A stretch of DNA of 64,000 nucleotides from Shinisaurus crocodilurus. Lineage: Eukaryota; Chordata; Lepidosauria; Squamata; Shinisauridae. The stretch's first letter is position 1. Each line of letters opens with the position of its first letter. The notes under the pieces are model-generated. The model was not told the origin of the DNA. It did no database searches and saw nothing but the letters and a program-made list of their open reading frames with translations. Both the position numbers and the translations under genes were made by a program. The stretch spans positions 162,804,886-162,868,885 of the forward strand of contig CM037879.1 in NCBI GenBank assembly GCA_021292165.1, given 5' to 3'. Positions 34,301 to 40,966 of the stretch are shown here, piece by piece.

Positions 34301-35863
34301 GCCCTCCAGATGTTTGGACCTACAGCTCACATGAATCCCTTACCATTGGCTATGCTAGCAAGGGTTGATGGAGTTGTAGACAAACATCTGGAGGGGCACA
34401 AGTTGCCCACCCCTGGCCTGTGTGGATAGGGTCTATATTTCTTGAGAAATGGTGTGTAAGTTGCCAGCTGTCCAATACATTTACTCTTTGTTTCAGCCAC
34501 TAAGTCTGCACCCATCGCACCACTGCATCCTGAAGAAGGCCAGAAAGCCACCAATAATCTGGTAGCTGTCACTGGCATATCTTTGTGTTTATCCATAATC
34601 TTCACAACCATCCTTATCACCTTATGGAGAAAGCTTTGCAGAACCCAGAAGTGTAGCACCCCCATGCACTGCAACTCCGCTAACTCGCCCAGCTTCCGGA
34701 AGAACTCTGATGAAGAGAATATATGCCAAGAGAGACAGCAGCGAGAGAACTTTTCTGAGGAAGACGGCCTTACTAGAGAACCTCCTGAGATACCCTTGAA
34801 TTTCAGGAGAAGCCTTCATTTTGCTGAAGGAGAAGGAGGAGCTTCTGCTAATGAGAGTTTTCAGTCCAACGCTCAAAAAATAATCCCTCCCATTTTCAGC
34901 TACCGCCTTGCACAGCAGCAGCTCAAAGAAATGAAGAAAAAGGGCCTTACAGAAACCACAAAGGTTTATCATGTTTCTCAGAACCCTTTGACAGACACCG
35001 TGAGCACAGAAAACCAGGAGGCAGTGGCAGCAGCAAACAAGTTTAGAATCAAGTCTCCTTTCTTGGAGCAGCCACCTGGTCACCCCAAGTTCTCCAGCAA
35101 CAGGTCCTGTTCTAGAATGGATTTTACACTATCACAGACCAATCCCAACTTAAGCCCCAGTCAGTCCCTAATTAGAAGAGGTCAGCCCAGATACCTTGAT
35201 AAAGCAGAGCCATCGGAGAGAGGCTATTCAAGAAGTTCACAGTTCAGAAGAACAGCTAGTTTTCATGAAGCCAGAAAAGCCAAGCCATTCCGAAAAAGGA
35301 GCATGTCCACCCTTACACCAAAACAGACCCCACTCTACCAGTGCAGAGCCAGAATGTGGAACTGTGTCACAGAAGAACAGCATCATCTTAAATCTAAAAG
35401 CATCAATCAGAATGCCGTGGAGCTCGAGCTGTGTCACAGCACTCCTTTAATCACTGAATCAGTGACCTGTGAGGCACAGCCCCCCCACAGATGGGAACCT
35501 CCAGGAAAAAGACCAGATCTGGTCAGCAGTCGCCAGCCTGTCTCCCAGATGCCATGTGCAGATAGGTCAGAACAAAAGAGAAACAGAAGTGGCCCCTTTC
35601 TGAGCCGTATAGATGCTTGGAGGAAAGAACCTCCTATACTGGCTCTCAACGATAGTTACCAGAGAGGAGATGCTCTGAGCCCTGCCCAATACAGAAAGAG
35701 CAAATGCCAGAGCTTCCCATCTGATCCTGAGTATCACTTCTATGACAATACTACTTTTGGTCTGACTGAATCAGAACAGCAAATGATTGACCTGCCTGGA
35801 TATTTTGGCTCAAATGAAGAGGGTGAAGTAAGTACCTTAAGTATTGAAAATCTGGTGATCTGA
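13341..35863 (+). CDS. THSD1: THSD1, thrombospondin type-1 domain-containing protein 1, complete
   Basis: THSD1 is a single-pass endothelial membrane protein linked to focal adhesions and talin; human variants are associated with intracranial aneurysm. Coding exons are 13341-13398 (exon starts at acceptor 13259), 16875-17831, 24007-24171 and 34497-35863 (stop TGA). All junctions have AG/GT and the phase is 1 throughout, giving 848 residues against about 852 in human. The order is: signal peptide (MKQRLTDFSNLLLVVLCDYG), an extracellular region of about 320 residues rich in N-glycosylation sites, one TSP1 repeat (WSLWQAW ... CSVTCGDGFRER ... CSLEEC) coded entirely by exon 24007-24171, a membrane segment (about GISLCLSIIFTTILITLW), and a long serine-rich tail with the strongly conserved SFQSNAQKI and RRTASFHEAR motifs, ending LSIENLVI. 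The TSP1 exon is 165 nt and symmetric (phase 1/1), so skipping it would remove the domain in frame. Candidate polyadenylation signals are at about 36179 and 36857. Confidence 0.97.
15473..15608. mobile_element. hAT-type palindromic MITE, diverged
   Basis: Foldback of ggtgccctccaggtgttttgg with ccaaaacatcttagggtacc around catcagcccctgccagcatgg. It belongs to the same snap-back family as the copies with 8-bp duplications elsewhere; no clear duplication remains. Confidence 0.6.
18430..18545 (+). mobile_element. tRNA-derived SINE fragment, diverged
   Basis: The head resembles a tRNA (gcgcagagttgctgggtttg, then gcttcaaatccctgcttggcc) followed by ccttgggcaagccacttct, the diagnostic body of squamate and other amniote tRNA SINEs. 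Confidence 0.55.
19085..19215. mobile_element. hAT-type palindromic MITE
   Basis: From ccttacccaaccc to ggaaggctg, with a snap-back core (ggattgcaactcc / gatgggatttgcagtcc). A poly-C run interrupts the left arm. Confidence 0.6.
19572..19752 (+). mobile_element. tRNA-Ala-derived SINE
   Basis: The first about 72 bp closely resemble a tRNA-Ala with a TGC anticodon, including intact A box (tagctcagtggtagagca) and B box (ggttcaattcc). It continues without a break into a SINE body (ggagagctgctgccggtcag ... actgggctagatagaccaat ... gaggcagcctcctatgttcc), which is abundant in squamates. It is therefore a retroposon and not a functional tRNA gene. Confidence 0.85.
20196..21165. mobile_element. Large GC-rich terminal-repeat element, 'family F'
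   Basis: It begins gtggttcgcacgacacttta and ends cgtgtcatgcaaatccag. Blocks such as ccatggcttagtagggtggttaaggag, tgatgacagc and cccagagcggc recur in the element at 24247-24740. Both contain long internal hairpins and no transposase. The boundary assignment is tentative because the part at 21027-21165 looks like its own nested unit. Confidence 0.5.
21027..21165. mobile_element. 139-bp TIR element carrying an inverted THSD1 exon-4 junction fragment
   Basis: The terminal repeats are ctgggttcacacgacacg (21027-21044) and cgtgtcatgcaaatccag (21148-21165), matching 14 of 18 when inverted. Between them, 21045-21113 is the reverse complement of 23954-24022, which is the end of THSD1 intron 3 plus the first 16 bases of exon 4. 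Over the 69 positions I see one mismatch (opposite 24013). This is the architecture of a gene-fragment-carrying MITE. The donor gene is the host gene itself. Confidence 0.85.
21472..21775. mobile_element. hAT MITE with nested 5S-derived SINE
   Basis: The ends CAGGGGTGGGGAACC and GGTTCCCCACCCCTG are flanked by a perfect 8-bp duplication, ctttagag, at 21464-21471 and 21776-21783. The MITE interior (acttcaactcccatca ... tccctcaccattggccatgc) is split by a SINE at 21521-21688. Confidence 0.9.
21521..21688 (+). mobile_element. 5S-rRNA-derived SINE with CR1-like tail (copy 1)
   Basis: The head contains the 5S rRNA internal promoter region (gaaagctaagcagggtc ... ggttattacttggatgggag). The tail (gggggttggactcgatagcc ... 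ccttccaactctatgatcta) is the 3' end typical of CR1-type LINEs, including the terminal short repeat. A four-base duplication (aggc) interrupts the head. It sits inside the hAT MITE at 21472. Confidence 0.85.
22695..22863 (-). mobile_element. tRNA-Ala-derived SINE, diverged
   Basis: On the minus strand it reads ggaccatagctcagtgctag, then a B box (ggtcccgggtttgatc) and a SINE body (gatctctgccagagaccctg). It is the same family as the copy at 19572. Confidence 0.75.
23032..23123. mobile_element. hAT-type palindromic MITE
   Basis: From ccaccttccccaac to gttggggaaggctg, flanked by atttagag (23024-23031) and ttttagag (23124-23131), which match at 7 of 8 positions. Confidence 0.8.
24247..24740. mobile_element. 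GC-rich terminal-repeat element ('family F') just after THSD1 exon 4
   Basis: It begins ctgggttcacacgatacatt and ends aagtgatgtgcaaacctgg. The interior has nested hairpins (for example ctgatgacagccggccaag / cttggccggctgtcatcag) and shares blocks with 20196-21165. It starts only about 75 bp downstream of the THSD1 exon 4 donor. Confidence 0.6.
25476..25633 (+). mobile_element. 5S-rRNA-derived SINE with CR1-like tail (copy 2)
   Basis: It is the same chimera as copy 1 without the 4-base insertion: the 5S internal control region is followed by the gcattgagcagggggttgg CR1-like tail ending atctatga. A hAT element follows immediately. Confidence 0.85.
25634..26068. mobile_element. 435-bp hAT element
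   Basis: The ends CAGTGATGGCGAACCT and AGGTTCGCCATCACTG are bounded on both sides by atctatga (25626-25633 and 26069-26076). This 8-bp duplication coincides with the tail motif of the preceding SINE. The start includes gcacacgtgccacagctggcac, a terminal motif widespread in amniote hAT elements. No transposase frame is present. Confidence 0.85.
26444..27163 (-). repeat. 3' LTR of the Gmr1-type element
   Basis: 720 bp, identical to the 5' LTR over the compared rows except for one base of length in a T run near 27145-27149. It contains AATAAA and TATAAA-like signals on the minus strand near 26578-26592. Confidence 0.95.
27215..29878 (-). CDS. Retrotransposon pol: integrase - reverse transcriptase - RNase H
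   Basis: An intact 887-codon frame. Numbering from the first in-frame GTG, integrase comes first: zinc-binding H40, H47, C77, C80; catalytic D110, D170 and E206 (35 residues between the last two); and a GPY/F-like module at about 345-380. Reverse transcriptase follows at about 435-660, with YLDD at 615-618. RNase H is at about 760-880, with QTDAS, EKE and QTDHS acidic residues. No chromodomain is visible. The frame opens just after a TAG near 29910 and overlaps the gag-protease frame by roughly 190 nt in the +1 frame, so a start codon is not required if it is made by frameshifting. No internal stop or missing catalytic residue was seen. Confidence 0.95.
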   Translation of the reverse strand: MGGGSPLQRILPKDGTGSKPKKRQLVVPARYRQAVLQLAHDVAWGGHLGQKRTLVRVTEGFYWPMVANEVQEYCRSCDVCQRVGHNRDHPKAPLQPLPIVGIPFERIGMDIVGPLNPPTKTGKKFILTVVDFATRYAEAFALASISATSLAKTLLSLFARLGMPHTVVSDCGTGFVSKLFKKLWELGGVEHLTSVPYHHETNGLVERFNQTLEKMIRAYAAKHPGTWDQALPYLLFAYRDSPQESLGFSPNELMFGRELRGPLALLRAEWEGVAEKASVPVHTFMQHLQTVLREVRETAQQHLETAQQRQSAWYNRTAVPRTFEVGDQVLVLLRPQKTDKLCLKWEGPGTVIGRSGEVNYQVAFPGQPGRQKVFHVNMLKLYVERGTKVGGVQECVEPGDPDGGLLAEWGEGGGMEEIKLSPSLSEQQRQQITQVLEEFQPMFSDRPGCTTLTQHTIDTGDSPPIQSLPYRAVGPHAQVVAEEVQAMLDLGVIVPSSSPWSSPIVLVAKKDGGVRFCVDYRKINKVTVPDPYPIPNMDVLLERLGGAKYITTLDLTKGYWQVPLDADAALKSAFVTHLGLFQFTTLPFGVRNGPATFQRLVNGMLNGLGEFACAYLDDIAIFSSTWEQHLQHVRQVFQRIQGAGLTVKAKKCQVGRGEVEYLGHKVGGGSVKPLEAKIESVRTWPQPQTKKQVQAFLGLAGYYRKFVPHFSQLAAPLTDLCKKRQPVKVQWSAACQAAFEGLKACLMAAPVLQAPDFEAPFVLQTDASEAGMGAVLLQERPERGLCPVAFLSKKLLPRERNLATVEKECLAIVWAVTKLRPYLWGRRFRLQTDHSPLCWLDRVKGSNQKLLRWSLALQDFDFLVEHIKGKDNIVADGLSRAFSVGDS
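29712..31799 (-). CDS. Retrotransposon gag-protease with SCAN-like capsid
   Basis: A 695-codon frame starting at ATG 31799, about 105 nt inside the 5' LTR. A glutamine-rich segment lies at about 95-120. The capsid is at about 150-310; its C-terminal half (PGDTYASWMAHLGQVWDAW, then LLIQEQFCATIPEDL, then VRDRDP) follows the pattern of the vertebrate SCAN domain. A CCHC zinc knuckle (CFYCKEPGHLKRSC) is at about 351-364. An aspartic protease motif (DTGADITALP) follows at about 460-470. The last roughly 55 residues are the gag frame running over the start of pol and may not be functional. Established knowledge: the SCAN domain of zinc-finger proteins descends from a Gmr1-like capsid. Confidence 0.93.
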   Translation of the reverse strand: MNSLSQEQVELVSSPETPTQTSTMEWVVRPKTARQEGGEAPSPLLGGQEPKQWGSPSLTSSGRRNELRDPEAEEDLGRRVAGGAMGGGGLDALFPQLNWQQARELMQHQQEMLQMQLELARLTRGTGQGETPASQGGGTTTPKWDRKQFPTYQSGQDVLIFFTLFEAACVEQKVPDNLRMSALRTQVSGELADLLGIHTQTAPLDYGAFKEAVRERFALTAEHCRRKFRYGRPNPGDTYASWMAHLGQVWDAWIGATGRTSLAEVRELLIQEQFCATIPEDLATAVRDRDPPNCREMGKLADQMGLYRQPKGPKGGNLSHGGTKGSVEKGNPKPREGALGKPKDNPGTSGCFYCKEPGHLKRSCPKLIAKNRHAKTSPGKVGRMLAPESREPEEHEEDQQSSSSLEGDGEDAARSLRSGGQHSLGAISQASLMRIASPEQLRWSQDKFCESISVNNVSPVGYRDTGADITALPRSKVKKRQLLKGRTCAIKPYNSPNIAVPLARVWVKYRGWEGEMDVIVHGQQEWGIIIGNDVAFRAAQVKVGVVTRRRANQAPDPQPPRSPGPPPGRGKAAPAAAASRPPPLPPVVGEDEDPGGFAPMARDFGTQKAFQEEQQSDPSLQGCRERASQGPGVGDQSERFCGRREPSTENSAQGRDRVQTKEETISCACEVPPGCATTGPRCGVGRALRTETDSG
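31904..32624 (-). repeat. 5' LTR of the Gmr1-type element
   Basis: 721 bp, one base longer than the 3' LTR within the T run at about 32605-32610; otherwise I see no difference. Near identity of the two LTRs indicates a recent insertion. Confidence 0.95.
34115..34415. mobile_element. hAT MITE with nested 5S-derived SINE
   Basis: The ends CAGGGGTGGGCAACTT and AAGTTGCCCACCCCTG hold the snap-back core gttgccctccagatgtttgg ... acaaacatctggaggggca, interrupted near the left end by the SINE at 34136-34298. The flanking octamers acttaggg and gcctgtgt do not match, so the duplication is lost or rearranged. Confidence 0.75.
34136..34298 (-). mobile_element. 5S-rRNA-derived SINE with CR1-like tail (copy 3)
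   Basis: Inverted copy: catagatcatagagttgg is the complement of the tail, and gggtctcccatccaagcaat with accctgcttagctttcc is the complement of the 5S-like head. Confidence 0.85.
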
Positions 35864-36132
35864 GTGTCTGGTTATAATATCCTAGTGACACAGAGCCCGT
35901 GGGCTAATGTGAAACATGGAAACAACAAAGACAACCTTGGATTTTCTAAAAATGCAATAACAGAACAGAAGTCGAATTCCCTCTCCTTAGAGGGGAAGGC
36001 GGCCTAACTGTTACAGCATTTCACATGTGTGCTAATGCACACCCAACCACTTTGGAAAAGCAGAAGTGCTCGCTAAATTTGTCTGTACTGGAAAAACTCC
36101 CTGACCAGTCATAGTTTGGCTTTAATGCTTAG

Positions 36133-36169
<37 letters not shown>

Positions 36170-37025
36170 TTTCTCAAAAATAAAACTCTTAGGGCTGGAT
36201 CCTACATGCTGTTTTGCACTGACCCAGCAGTTCACAGGAGTGAGTTTTGAGTGTAGCCTTTCATCATTGTAATACTTGTAAGCTTCTGCCTGGTGATCCC
36301 TTTTGTCCCCAGCAACCTGTCTTGTAAGTGACTGAGAAGGGGCAATGCATTGCACTGGCTGGGTGACATGCCTCTGCATCATGGCATTCCAACGCCCACC
36401 GGAGCAGCCTTGAATCTCTGTATTTGAGCTTGTATTAGAAGCTTGGCGTGTAGTATTATAACAGCAGTTGGAAAGAACAACTGCTGGACTACTCTACTTT
36501 CAGTCCCAAGCATTGGATGGTGCTTTCCTTCCAAGCACTGTTTGCATCATCATGGCAATACAAACTACCCAATAGCCTTCCAAGTCTAGCAGATGTCCAC
36601 ATCATATTTTCCATGTCCAGTTACAAAGCAATCTTATGCTTCAGAGAGGAAGGAAAACCACCCTCAAAAAGGTGTTTCCACATACAGGGAAACAAATCCT
36701 TCCCATACTTCAAGAAGCTATTACTGAAGTAGCAGTTCAAAATTAATCCCACTTGGTTTACAATTTGGGCTTTCTTTCTCCCATGACTGATGGGCATATT
36801 GTTCTAGAAATTGTTCCTTTCTGGAAGTCTCTAAATGAAAAAAACTACACCCTGAAATAAAAAAAGTACTTTTATAATATACAATTTGTAGACATGGATG
36901 AAAAATAAAGGACCTTTTCACTTTTTTGTACTTATTTTAATAGATGTGATAGACAGTTACTTGATTGTGATAACATCTTCCCACTATTGCTGCTGTTTCC
37001 TTAATTTCATTCAGCTTGGATTATG
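35864..37025 (+). other. THSD1 3' UTR and downstream flank
   Basis: It holds a (GTCT)n/(CT)n microsatellite at about 36127-36170, possible AATAAA signals at about 36179, 36857 and 36905, and no other recognisable feature. Confidence 0.5.
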
Positions 37026-37030
37026 AAAAT

Positions 37031-38175
37031 AGTGGAAGACCGCCAACCTGGTCTTCTGCGCGGGTTCAATACTAAGGGGGTAGCGAGTCCTGGGGGCGGG
37101 CCTTCTCCGAGGTCCCCCAGCGACTATCACCCTTAGCCTAGAACAAAGGGATAACTTATAGCCACAAAAGTATCTTTTATAAAACAAGTTTATTTACAAA
37201 ATGACCGTCACAAACCCAGACACACGCCAGCAATACAGCTTATCAGTACAGCACAAAGTAGCAAGCAAGAAATCTCAAGGACACCGTGATTTCAGGGCTC
37301 TCAGCTAGTTAGTTCAGCTCGGGCTCCAGCAGAGGCCCGGTCAACCGCATGCTGCTAGCTGGGTTCCCGGCGGAGGTCCGGTCTACCCAAGCGGCTAGCT
37401 GGGTTCCCGGCGGAGGTCCGGTCTACCCAAGCGGCTAGCTGGGTTCCCGGCGGAGGTCCGGTCTACCCAAGCGGCTAGTGAGTGATTTCAGCTTGGTTTC
37501 CCGGGGGTCCGGTCAACCCAAGCGGCCAGTGATTTCAGCTTGGTTTCCCGGGGGTCCGGTCAACCCAAGCGGCCAGTGATTTCAGCTTGGTTTCCCGGGG
37601 GTCCGGTCAACCCAAGCGGCCAGTGATTTCAGCTAGCTGGAGTACGCCGGGTGTTGCTACCCGGGGTTGCCGATCCCTTCGTTCCCTTACCCCAAGCATG
37701 GGGCAAGACTGCTGATCAGGTCCAACAACTCAGTTCCCTTGCGCAGGGTGTTTTATACCTTGGGTTTCAGGTAGCCCCTCCCTCTGCAATCAGGTGGGTG
37801 GCCAATCAGGTGGGTTGCCACCCTCCTCAGGTGGGCCGGCAGGTGGGTTGCCACCCTCCTCAGGTGGGTGGGGTCCCCTTGAAGCCACCTGCTTAATGGT
37901 CCCATCCTGTGGTGTTGAATGGCCCTTTCTTATGGGTGCCGAAATGTCTGCTCTCGCAAGGTATTCAAGTCTTATGTAGATGGGGCTGATATACGAGAGC
38001 ATTGACGAACCTGGGGATGCTTCCTGCCTTCCCCCCTGGGGTGATTCTATGCAGATGTTGTTTGTCCCTGTTGGTCTCTGTGGAGACTGGCTGTCTCTGC
38101 CCCCTGGGTCTCCTTCCCCCCTCCTTGGTGAGTGTGTGTGTGTCAGAAAGGGGTTTTAGGTTGGCTTTCTCCACA
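37031..38175 (-). mobile_element. Solo LTR with internal tandem repeats
   Basis: The 1145-bp segment is flanked by perfect 5-bp duplications, aaaat (37026-37030 and 38176-38180). On the minus strand it begins TGTGGAGAAAGCC, the same start as the Gmr1-type LTR at 26444, and it has a TATAAAA/AATAAA pair near 37170-37195 at a matching position. The other end reads agtgg instead of the expected tgtgg, a probable point change. No internal coding region remains, so recombination between LTRs has removed the body. Confidence 0.8.
37355..37624. repeat. Two adjacent minisatellites inside the solo LTR
   Basis: Three copies of a 40-bp unit (ctagctgggttcccggcgga...) are followed by three copies of a 47-bp unit (tgatttcagcttggtttccc...). 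The two units share ccggtcwacccaagcgg, so both derive from one ancestral motif. Confidence 0.9.
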
Positions 38176-38179
38176 AAAA

Positions 38180-39353
38180 TGTACTTGATCATTTTCATAT
38201 ACTGGGAATTAGTATCACTGTTCATTGTTTTTGCAGAGGCCTGAGAGTACATCTAGCCCCAAGGCTGTACTTAGCCCCTAGTGGACTCATGGGGGTTTTG
38301 TTTAAAATTTATCTTAAGAGTTATAGTTTCCATTTTAAAAGCATGTTTTAATTTACTCGGAATAAAAAAGTGTTTGTGAAAATGCATAGCAAGTCTTCTG
38401 CTTAATTAGGCATCAGCTGGGGCTTCCCAATTTTTCTTTTTCTTTCTAAAACTTAAGAAAGCCCTTAAAGTTAAAAGGGAAATTAAGAAAATGACTCAGC
38501 TACCATATAAATGAACCAGCACATGCACCCAGTAGCCAGCCCAGCTTCTTGTTCGTTGGTAAGAGCCAACTCACAGATAAAACAAGTTTTGCCATTATGG
38601 CAAAACTTCAACTTCTCCCCTTCACTGGAAATGGTCTAGTTGGGTTCACATCACCCACTAAGCAAGTTTTTCTTTCTTTCTTTCTTTGTTTGTTTGTTTA
38701 TTTATTTATTTTTCACAGACTTGATCCAAGCAGCCCCTCCCTCCCAGCTGCTTACGTATTTTTCCACACTTTGTTTGCAGGCCAAGGTGGTTCCTTGCCA
38801 TAATTGGGAATGCTGCAAAAGTTTTTATTTATTTATTTATTATTATTATTATTAGGGGAACAATTTTGAATATTAGGAGAGCTTATATGGAAAATTTCCC
38901 CTAGGTTTGTTTTATATATAGAATTTTTAAATGCTTGTTGTTTTTAACAAGCCACAAACTGGGATTGGCCCCTTTGCCTGGAGTGAAAGGGTTCCATCCC
39001 AGGCCAGGCTGACCAAGTGACTATTCCCTCCCTCCCCCCACACGCTGTAAGGAAGAGGTCCCATCCATGCCCCCCGCTTTTAGTCTGCATTCTAAAGGCA
39101 GGTCATGTTATGTGCTTTGGGGAAATCACTTTTCATTGTCAACTGGCCTGGTGGATATAGGCATCACATTGCTCTGGGAAATTCAAAGCTGAGGGCTTCT
39201 CTACACGAGGCATTTATTGTGCTCTTGCGATTCCTCACCCACAGTAGTTTGTGAGTGCTTTAGATGACTTCGTCATCCTCCAGGGTCTCTCCCGTGCTTT
39301 CTGAGCATTTCTGCGGCTTTTGTAAGAACAAGGATAATGAGCTATTAGGGCTA
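38180..39353. other. Spacer between solo LTR and Helitron
   Basis: It holds simple TTTC/TTTG/TTTA tracts at 38668-38715 and 38825-38855 and a fragment resembling family B at about 39195-39290. No gene was seen. Confidence 0.5.
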
Positions 39354-40547
39354 TCTACTATATAAATGTGAATGTTTGTACGTGTGTACGTACATATGTC
39401 CGAACGGCTCGCGTGCGTCGTATTGGCTTCTACCCAGTTGGACGGATCTGCCCCAAACGTGGCACGCATACTCTCCATCACCCAAGGACAAAGACTGGCG
39501 GGTTCAAATCTCCGAAAAACCCTCACCGCGCCTGTATGGCCCAAAATAGATGAGAGCCAATGGCATCACTTGGAATGATAGCAGGGGCCATTCAGGAGCG
39601 GTTATGCAAATAGCTCCAACGGCATTTAGAATGTTGGTATGCACTGCCACAGGGGCCCAATCAGAAGTGGATATGCAAATCTCTCCAATGTCCAAACAGA
39701 ATGTTTATATGAACTACAGCCGGGGCCTACAGGGGTGTGTGGATTTTGAACAAATAGTGCCTATAGGAAAATAACCTGTACAACGCCATTGTGTAGTCCA
39801 GGGGGGGGGGGAGAGAAAGGATTTCATTGTGTGGTCCTGGGGGGGGCAGCAGGGAATTCATTGTTGTGTGGCCCCAGGGGGGGAGCAGGGATTTCATTGT
39901 GCAGTCCTGGTGGGGGGGGGCACAGGGATTTCATTGTGTAGTATGGGGGGGAAGCAAGGATTTGATTGTGTAGTCCCAGGGGGGAAAAGCTGGGATTTAA
40001 TTGTGTGGTCCCAGGGGGGCAGGGAATTCATTGTTGCATAGTCCCAGGGGGGAGGGAAGCAGGGATTTCATTGTGTAGTACTGGGGGGGGGACACACAGG
40101 GAATTCATTGTTGTGTAGTCCCGGGGGGGTGGGGAAGCTGGGATTTGATTGTGTAGTCCCAGGGGGGAGCAGGGTTTTCATTGTGCAGTCCTGGAGGGGG
40201 GAAAACGGATTTCATTGTGTAGTCCTGGGGGGGGGGGCGATGGGATTTCATTGTGCAGTCCTGGGGCAGGGGAGCAGGGATTTCATTGTGTAGTCCCGGG
40301 GGGAGGGAGCAGGGATTTCATTGTGTAGTTCCGGGGGTAGCAGGTAGTCCCAGGGGAGCTGGAATTTCATTGTGCAGTCCCTGGGGAGCTGGGAGTCCCG
40401 GGGGAGCTGGGATTCCATTATGTAGTCTCGGGGGAGCCCTTTCCTATGGAGGGATTCAAAACAGTGGACAGCTACCTTAAGGAATTTCGAACAAATAGTG
40501 CCTATAGGAAAATGACGACCCGTGCAACACCAGGTAAAAAAAGCTAG
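39354..40547 (+). mobile_element. Non-autonomous Helitron
   Basis: The 5' end is TCTACTATATAAATGTGAAT. The 3' end is a short hairpin (acccgtgcaacaccaggt), a T/A-rich spacer and CTAG at 40544-40547. It sits exactly between host A (39353) and T (40548), the rule for Helitron insertion, with no target duplication. There is no Rep/helicase frame. A second, truncated copy of the 3'-terminal motif (tagtgcctataggaaaata) lies at about 39755, just before the minisatellite, so the array lies between two copies of the terminator. Confidence 0.85.
39788..40440 (+). repeat. G-rich minisatellite inside the Helitron
   Basis: An array of roughly 16-18 imperfect units of about 30-40 bp built on ggggggagcagggatttcat plus tgtgtagtcc. 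Every unit carries one or more runs of four to nine G on the + strand. Open frames across it are translations of the repeat. Confidence 0.9.
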
Positions 40548-40966
40548 TCATGCTATAAAACACTACAAAATGGTTGAGTATTTTTGCAATTCTGCTATAT
40601 CACAGCGCCACCTTGTGGCTGTGTAATGGACCGTATAGAAAGGCAGAGAAAGAAAACCCCCAGGGGGGAAATATGTAAAGGAGCAGAACTTAATCGGCTC
40701 TTGCAAAGAATCTGGAAGCAGAAGCCTCGATAAAGTGGCGAGTTAAAACAGGTTAAAAGTCTACTGTCTAGAAGCCCAGAATGTAAGATTGGAAATGCTT
40801 CCAAGTGCATGGGTTATTCTTTGTACAAATTTAGAGCAGCTTCTGAACTGACACAGCTCTAGCGCTATAACTTACAAACTAAGTCGACATGCTAAGAACA
40901 GCATATAACCTCTCAAATGCTTTTTGCATGATATTTTCTCTCTTCAAGATGCATATTCAAAGCATC

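Larger units (their letters stand above)
24172..34496 (+). other. THSD1 intron 4
   Basis: The intron is dominated by the family F element at 24247, a 5S SINE plus hAT at 25476-26068, the 6.2-kb LTR retrotransposon, and a hAT MITE with nested SINE at 34115. The stretches 24745-25470 and 32750-34080 look single-copy or too diverged to name. No extra exon was found. Confidence 0.6.

Noticed and set aside
37355..37624. CRISPR-like array
   Set aside because: Units are head-to-tail without unique spacers, in a vertebrate LTR; it is a minisatellite.
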